Positions 57,376 through 64,000 of a DNA stretch of 64,000 nucleotides are shown here, piece by piece. This DNA comes from Verticillium longisporum (Eukaryota > Ascomycota > Sordariomycetes > Glomerellales > Plectosphaerellaceae). Both the position numbers and the translations under genes were made by a program. The DNA is taken from the NCBI GenBank assembly GCA_019188255.1, contig JAETXT010000016.1, positions 992,001 to 1,056,000 of the forward strand, read 5' to 3'. Under the pieces are notes generated by a model. That model did no database searches, was not told the DNA's origin, and saw nothing but the letters and a program-made list of their open reading frames with translations. Each line of letters opens with the position of its first letter. Positions within the stretch are counted from its first letter, which is position 1.

Positions 57376-60300
57376 ATGGCCGACACAGCCGGCGATTCAG
57401 GTACGTTGCAACTGCACCACCAAATTCGTCAGTGATTGAATCTGTCTTCTAACGTTGCACGTCTTCGCAGCCGGGTCGAACTTGAATCTCACTCCCGAGG
57501 AGAAGCGTGTTTTTGGTCAGCTGTTTAGGCAAGCCGATACCGACGGTGTTGGCGTAGTCACTGGTGAAGTTGCTGTCAAATTCTTTGACAAGACACGGCT
57601 GGACTCCAAAGTCCTAGGAGAGGCTAGTTGCCCCCCCCCCCCCCCCCGCCGCGAAACATAGAAACATGCGCGTGCTGTTTGGGCAGAAGATGCTAACTAC
57701 TGTTTGCGCAACAGATATGGCAGATAGCCGACAGTGAGAACAGGGGCTTCCTGACCCCGGCGGGCTTCAGCGCTGTTCTGCGCTTGATCGGTCATGCCCA
57801 AGCAGGCCGCGAACCGACGACCGAGCTGGCATCCCAACCCGGGCCGTTGCCCCATTTCGACGGCTTCCAGCTCCCCGGCCTTTCGTCGTCTCCCCCACCG
57901 CCACCAGCGGCGCTCCAGGCCCAGGGCACTGGCGGGCCTGTTCGAATTCCGGCATTGACCCCCGAGAAGGTCAATCAATATGCCGGGTTGTTCGAGCGTC
58001 AGGCCTTGCAGCCCGGGGGCCTGCTCCCGGGCGATCAGGCCAAGTCCATCTTCGAGAAGGCTGGTCTGCCAATCGAGGTGCTGGGACGGATCTGGCAATT
58101 GGCCGACACTGAGCAACGAGGTGCTCTTGTGCAGACCGAGTTCGTCATCGCTATGCACCTGCTCACCTCAATGAAATCGGGCGCGCTCCGTGGTCTTCCC
58201 AGTATCCTGCCAGCACCGCTCTACGAGGCAGCCACAAGACGTTTGGCCGCTCCACGTCAGTCGCCGACGGCTACGGGCCACATCTCGGCCATCCCTCGAC
58301 AGCTGAGCGGCTCGGCACCCATACGCACAGGCAGCCCTCTCGGGCGTCCGCCCATCACAGCGCAATCGTCAACGGTGTCTGGGCCAGACTGGCTTGTCAC
58401 GCCAGCCGACAAAGCGCGCTTTGATCAGCTCTACGACGACCTCGACAAGACTCGCAAGGGATACATCACGGGAGAAGAGGCAGTGCCTTTCCTCAGCCAG
58501 TCTAGCCTTCCTGAAGATGCCCTGGCGCAGATCTGGGACCTTGCCGACTGTAATTCGGAAGGCGTCCTGAACCGCGACACTTTCGCTGTGGCTATGTATC
58601 TGATTCGCCAACAGCGCACCAGACGTGATGGCTCTTCAGCGTTGCCATCAACGCTACCCCCCAACCTTGTCCCACCAAGCATGCGGCAGCGGACTCGCCC
58701 CGCAGCAGCGACGGGCTCTCCCTTTGACGATCCTGCACCTCCGCCACAAGTTCAGCCTCCCGTCGCGGCGCCCAAGTCAGCTCTGGATGACTTGTTTGGT
58801 CTGGACACGACCCCTACGCCAGCTGTGCAAGCTCAGGTAGCGCAAGACACGGGCGGTTCAAACGCCGTTGATCCATTCGCTGCGGGCGCCAACATACAGA
58901 CCCCATCATCCCCTGCAAAGCCCTCGTCGCCGGCGAACACTCAGTTCAAGCCCTTTGTCCCTTCATCCTCTTTTGGGCGAGGCCTGACTGTCCATGGCAC
59001 TGGAGACTCGGCTGGCTCTGGTGTTGGATCCAACAGAGCGGTTGGCGCAGCGTCGGATGATCTCCTGGGCGATAACGACCCCGAGATCAGCAAGAAGCTC
59101 ACAAGCGAGACTGCCGAGTTGGCCAATCTATCCAACCAGGTGGGATCTCTGTCAAAGCAGATGCAGGAGGTTCAAGGGCAGCGAAATGCCTCACAGAACG
59201 AGTTCAACCAAGCCAGCGCACAAAAGAAGAACTTTGAGCAGCGCCTTGCGCAGCTGCGTACGCTTTATGAGAAGGAGGCTGGCGATGTGCAGGCTCTACA
59301 ACAGCAACTCAGCGATGCACGCAAGGAGACTCAGAAGCTCCAGGCAGAATGCATGCAGCTCGACACGACGTACCGAGATCTGCAGACGCAGCACCAGCAG
59401 GTGCTGAGCAGTCTCGAGGCTGACCGACACGAAAATGCCGGACTGAAGGAGAAGATCAGAGCGGTCAACGCTGAAGTCGCCCAGCTCAAGCCTCAAATCG
59501 AGAAGCCCAAGTCAGAGGCGAGGCAGCAAAAGGGCCTGGTTGCCATTAACAAGAAGCAACTCTCGACGAACGAAGCCGAGCGGGAAAGGCTACAGTCTGA
59601 GGCAGCCGATCTCGCCAAGAGCCATAGCGAGGCCCTCTCTAGGCAAGACACTGGCTCGTCGCTTCCCGGCTCTGCATCTGTGGCCAGTCCGGCAGCGTCT
59701 GTAGCCAGCGCGAACAACCCGTTCTTCAAGCGAACCGGAAGTACCGACATCATGGGAGCCTTTGCCTCTCCAGCGATCAAGTCTTCTCCCGCCGATCAAT
59801 CGTTTGACGACATATTTGGCCCTTCGCAGCCTCCCACCCGGTCGACTGACACCCCGCCCCCTCCCGTCACGTCTTTCAAGCCGCAAACCACCGGAACATC
59901 TACTGGCAGTGTCAGCTCTTGGGCCACACCCCCTGCTGCGTCCCCTACCATGAGTCGCCAGCAGACCTTGACCGCCGAGCCCCCTGCGCCACCCGAGTCC
60001 CGTCAGATCAGTTCAAGCTTCCTGCCTTTTTCGGACGCGTCTGAGTCGCTTTCCTCGTCACGCGCCGTGTCCCCACCAGCCTCCCGAGCCGGTGAGCCCT
60101 TTGAGTCTGTTATCGCAACACCCACACAGGGCCCCCCCGGTGCGTTCCCAGACGAACCGACTCCCACTGGTGAGAGCTCCGAGACTCTTCGCGAGACGGC
60201 TTCAGCTAGCGAAAGCAAGGTCATCGGAAATGACGGCCCATCAGCTACAATCGGCGCTGTTGGCGCGACGACGGGTGGTGGAGGCGGTGATCCTTTTGCT

Positions 60301-61498
60301 GCCACGGATGAAGACAAGGCAAAGTCGGATTTCGACAACGCCTTTGCAAGCTTCACCAAGGCTCACAAGGCCCCTGAAAAGTCCAGTAACGAGCCCACCA
60401 AGCCGGCTGTGGCATTTGACTCCGAGTTCCCCCCCATTTCCGAGCTGGAGAGAGATGACGACTCTGATACGGCCAGCGAGGGTGGTGGATTTGATGACGA
60501 TTTCGCGCCTGCTTCGCCTCCAAAGAAGCAGAATGAGGCTCCTGCTGTCGCGCCTTTCGGCGATGGATCAGCGGCGACTCAGGTGCCTGTGCCCAACGCT
60601 ACTGTGACGGATTCGAGCCTAACTGCAGCAAAGAACAACAGGTTTGTCGCCTCTATGCCTCAACCGTGCAACGTGACACCAAGGATTGGATATGCCTGCT
60701 GACATGCACAGTGAACCTACAGCGCCCGCCAGTTCGCTCCAGCATGAGTCGACAAGCCCGGCCACACCCCAGAACGACAATCCGTTCGCACCGCCAGCTA
60801 CAAGCGGCGCAAACGTACTAAGCCAACCATTCGACCAAGCGCCCCAAGCAAAAGGGGTCTTCGATGATCTAGACGACGATTTTGACGGTCTCGAAGACGC
60901 CAAAGAGGGTTCAGCTGACGACGACTTCCAAACAATCTCGAGATCTGGTTTGGACGACTTCAATCCCGTCTTCGACAGCAGCCCCCTCAAAGCCAGGCAA
61001 AGAGCGAGCCTGCGACGGCTCCATTTGGGCAGGAGAGCAGCTACGACTTTGGCAGCGCGTCCACCACGTCTGCTGCTCCTGCAGGCGCAGGTGCCGGTAC
61101 AGCTGGGCCCGACAAGAGCTCGGCCGATGCCCATGATTGGGATTCCATCTTCGCGACTCTAGACTCCCCCAACGGCTCCGCCGCAGGTACCGCCGCTCCG
61201 TCGAATGCTCCGGCCCCAGTCGCGACCCCAGTCGCGGCCCCGGCCGTAGCACCCGTTGCCGAACCGGAGTCGAGGCCTTTGCCCGCCAGGGGCTTGACCG
61301 AGGATGGCAAAGATGATGACCCGATTCTCAAGAATCTGACCAACATGGGATACTCTCGATCCGACGCACTTCTGGCCCTCGAGAAGTACGACTACAACTT
61401 GGAAAGAGTGAGTCGAGCACCGATCACCTATCAATCGTATTGGGGACTAACGAGAGATGAATTTTCAGGCTGCCAACCACCTCGCGAGCCAGTCGTGA
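57376..61498 (+). CDS. EDE1: Ede1-type endocytic scaffold: three EH domains, coiled coil, UBA (one frameshift)
   Basis: Five exons (57376-57400, 57471-57622, 57715-60641, 60712-61407, 61469-61498) give about 1276 aa if one missing base is allowed for. EH domains are at about residues 12-90 (EEKRVFGQLFRQADTDGVGVV), 140-230 (IWQLADTEQRGALVQTEFVIAMHLL) and 285-380 (IWDLADCNSEGVLNRDTFAVAMYLI). A coiled coil spans about 520-700 (ISKKLTSETAELANLSNQVG onward). A Pro/Ser region with NPF motifs follows, and a C-terminal UBA domain (ILKNLTNMGYSRSDALLALE) that is completed by the last 30-nt exon. Ede1/Eps15 proteins start clathrin-mediated endocytosis, binding NPF ligands and ubiquitin. Intron 2 (57623-57714) appears to be GC-AG and contains a C17 run. 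The frame in exon 4 shifts at 60982-60991, where one more base in the C5 run would join DSSP to QSQAKSEP and lead to the UBA. Confidence 0.93.
57631..57647. repeat. C17 homopolymer inside EDE1 intron 2
   Basis: Seventeen consecutive C residues lie just after the unusual donor of this intron. Length calls here are unreliable. Confidence 0.9.
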
Positions 61499-62662
61499 CA
61501 GCGACGAGGGGACCGGGGCGTAAATAGCGAGTACGGGTGGTAATTGTGATGATGGTGGCAGTAGTCCAGCTTGGATCTAGTTTTTCTCTGCATTCCCTTG
61601 AAGCGCCTTCTTCCAGCTTTTTCTTTTCAATTTCTCCAGGCGATGCTTCTCGCCTGTTGTGCGGAACATATGTCTTTGTTTCAGCAAGGGCAAATCGTTT
61701 CGCCAGCTGCCAGGCCGATGCCTTGGTACATGATCCTCACAGTGTATGTAGGCTGTAGAATAATAGGCTTGGTCCAATTGATGCCTCAATGCCGAGGTTC
61801 TGTGTTTGATCTTGTTTGATATGGGCGCAATGCGTCGTTGTGAAGTCAGCGAGCCTCCTGGATATCTGTATGATCGAAGCCCAATATATAGACGCAATGG
61901 CTGTGCCTTGCACAACCGCCACACACGATTCTTCATCCGATGTGTGATCTCAGCGAGACTACGGGGGAATCGTTGCACATTGTCTCCTGCCAGAAAGACA
62001 CTTCCACCAATTGCTGCCGATGCAAATAGAACGGCTACTTCCGGGCTTGCAGATATGACCGGGCATGTACAACGCGGCATGTGAGCTGCCGAGGTGGAGT
62101 CTGATGCGCATCATAGGCGGCGCGGCATTGTCCCGAGGCAATCTTCCTCCGCAGTGGGAGCCGCGTACAGACGTCTGATGGAGAAGGACTGGGTCTTGCC
62201 TAGGCAAACATTGCTGCATCGCGACTCAACCAAGGCAAAAGACAAGGCAGTGTGGGTAGGTACGCCAGGATGGCACCATACTATGCCGACAGGACCCGAC
62301 CGTAAGGTACTGGACGCTGGCCAATGAGTGCGTGCGATAAGCCAGGGCAACAAGTCAGCTAGCTGATACCAACCTTGTACGACGGGTACCACCCCTAACA
62401 GGTCCCACGCTGCCCATAGCTCTGGAAGCCATGTCCGACGCCGGACAGCCAGACAAAAATTTCCTGGTGTAGAGCTGCATGACTGTTGAGCAGCGCGCGA
62501 TCTAACATCCTCCCCTTTTTCGCAACACCACAGCTCGACACAACTACCACGACTCGGCATTCAGTCCCAGATTTAAAATAAGATTCTGGTGACCCGCAGA
62601 TTGTACGAAAACATCGAACAAATCCGCCGATACCCCCCCCAAACCCTCGAACATCACGAAAT
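61499..62662. other. Intergenic EDE1-GGC1
   Basis: This 1.16-kb stretch has no supported gene. A GGTAGGTACG motif lies near 62256 and a short C-rich tract (C8) just before GGC1. Confidence 0.6.
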
Positions 62663-63941
62663 ATGTCTCCACCGTCAGTCTCGGGTCGTCAGAAGGAGTC
62701 GAACCTGGCTAGGCTCCTTGGATCCGGTAACGTGGCAACACCCATCGGCCATCTGCCTACGGTCACTGACACGTATAAACTGCAGGGTCCGCCGGTATTG
62801 CCGAGCTGGCCGTCTTCCATCCAGTGAGAACATGATCGAACGGAACACCACGACCCACACCTTCTGACACCAATTGCACCTAGGTCGACACCATTGCGAA
62901 GCGTCTCATGAGCAACCAGACGAAGGTGCGATTCATATAGCCACCTGTTGCGTTTCTTCGCGCTCTGACAATGAAGCAGATTACGAATGCCGCCGAATTG
63001 AACAAGGTTGTCTTCAAGGACACTGCGAACGCGACAGCTGGCCGCAAGTTCTTCTCCTTGTTCCCCGGCCTGGGCTATGCTGCTGGCTACAAGGTCCTCC
63101 AGAGGATATACAAGTACGGCGGCCAGCCCATCGCGCGCGATTACCTGGACGCCCACTATGGCCGTGATTTTGAGCAAGCCTTTGGCAAGAAGACGGGCAA
63201 GGCCGTGATGCACTCAACGGCAGGCAGGTGAGATTATCCGTGTTTTGCGGGATGGTGATGAACGACCTCGGCTAACTGGGCTCGACAGCTTGATCGGTAT
63301 CGGTGAGATTGTTCTTCTGCCGCTGGATGTTCTCAAGATCAAGAGGCAGACGAACCCCGAGGCTTTCCGCGGAAGGGGTGTGTTCAAGATTGTCGCCGAC
63401 GAGGGCTTTGGGCTGTACAGGGGCTGGGGCTGGACCGCGGCGCGTAACGCTCCCGGATCTTTCGCAGTACGTGGTTCTCTTTCGACGGCTTGTACTACGG
63501 ACACTGACAAGACGTTGCGCAGCTTTTCGGAGGTTCCGCTTTCGCCAAGGAGTTCATCTTCCACCTTGAGGATTACAACAAGGCCTCGTGGTTCCAGAAC
63601 TTTGTGGCGTCTAATGCTGGTGCCTCCGCATCCCTGGTCGTTTCTGCGCCGTTGGATGTCATCAAGACGAGGATTCAAAACCGCAACTTCGACAACCCCG
63701 AGGGTGGATTCAAGATTCTCAGCAAGATGGCCAGGAACGAAGGCCTGTCCAGTTTCTTCAAGGGCCTGGTTCCCAAGGTACGTTGTACAAGCACGGACGC
63801 GCCGCGCCTTACGCTGGTCAAACGAGCTGTGGCTAATTACAATTCGCCTCTTAGTTGTTGATGACCGGCCCGAAGCTCGTCTTCTCGTTCTGGCTGGCTC
63901 AGACGCTGATCCCTGCCTTCGACGGCATGCTGCCTAAATGA
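62663..63941 (+). CDS. GGC1: Mitochondrial GTP/GDP carrier (Ggc1/Yhm1)
   Basis: Seven exons (62663-62726, 62786-62823, 62884-62925, 62980-63227, 63289-63466, 63523-63777, 63855-63941) encode 303 aa, against about 300 in yeast. The carrier motif PxDxxxxR family appears as HPVDTIAKRLMSNQTK in repeat 1, LPLDVLKIKRQ in repeat 2 and APLDVIKTRIQNRNFDNPE in repeat 3. Ggc1-specific stretches include FFSLFPGLGYAAGYKVLQR, YKYGGQP, GSLIGIGEIVLLPLDVL and YRGWGWTAARNAPGSFALFGG. The C-terminus is GPKLVFSFWLAQTLIPAFD. Ggc1 exchanges GTP for GDP across the inner mitochondrial membrane and affects mitochondrial iron homeostasis. The ATG at 62971 lies in an intron (it is followed by CAG, the acceptor), so the real start is 62663. 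The gene is complete in the window. Confidence 0.96.
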
Positions 63942-64000
63942 TCTACCGGTGTCGGTGGTTAGGACGACCCGCCAACGCATCGAGGCGGTTTTGAACTGCG

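Noticed and set aside
62695..62705. Reverse-strand tRNA B-box-like GGTTCGACTCC
   Set aside because: The flanking bases do not form a T-stem or acceptor stem, and the site lies inside GGC1 exon 1.
62971..63231. Separate small protein starting MKQITNAAEL
   Set aside because: The ATG is part of the intron end (ATGAAGCAG). The exon belongs to GGC1, whose N-terminus is encoded in three short upstream exons.

Overview
This window is nuclear DNA of a filamentous ascomycete (Pezizomycotina, most likely Sordariomycetes). The genes carry many short introns (about 50-140 nt) with GT..AG ends and fungal branch sites of the GCTAAC/CTGAC type. The gene set is fungal: a CFEM GPI protein, a CAP20/perilipin homologue, an AA11 lytic polysaccharide monooxygenase, Pbp1/ataxin-2 and Ede1. 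Seventeen protein-coding genes are supported and all gene models were built by hand from splice sites. I found no rRNA, tRNA, CRISPR, prophage or secondary-metabolite cluster.

Layout: 0-7 kb holds CHL4/CENP-N (+), a TatD nuclease (-) and the ribonucleotide reductase large subunit (+), the last behind a promoter packed with ACGCG (MCB-like) sites. 7-11 kb is non-coding. 11-18.3 kb holds a CFEM GPI protein (+), BCD1 (-) and a DENN-domain protein (-). 18.3-25.6 kb is a 7 kb gene-poor stretch with microsatellites. 25.6-36.5 kb holds CAP20 (+), a pirin with a hydrophobic leader (+), SEC6 (+), a small inverted-repeat element of about 254 bp, and an SLC6-type transporter (+). 37.6-47 kb holds RPC82 (-), QCR2 (+) and a PBP1 homologue (+). 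49.4-64 kb holds an AA11 LPMO (+), a WW-domain protein (+), a PGA1-like protein (-), alpha-tubulin (+), EDE1 (+) and the mitochondrial GTP/GDP carrier GGC1 (+).

The genes are mostly unrelated housekeeping functions: DNA precursor synthesis, kinetochore, Pol III, exocyst, endocytosis, tubulin and mitochondria. A few are surface or secreted proteins. Nothing indicates an operon-like or defence system.

The strongest unexpected signal is a series of seven small frameshifts in six otherwise intact genes, including essential alpha-tubulin. Six of the seven are in or next to C/G runs. I read these as uncorrected assembly indels rather than seven pseudogenes. Other points of interest are the 30-32 bp perfect terminal inverted repeats near 31.7-32.0 kb, perfect TACCTAGGTA-type palindromes confined to intergenic DNA, a cluster of five GCCCGGAC octamers, a probable GC-AG intron in EDE1, introns of 3n length without stops, and a Pbp1 homologue with no recognisable Sm_ATX domain.
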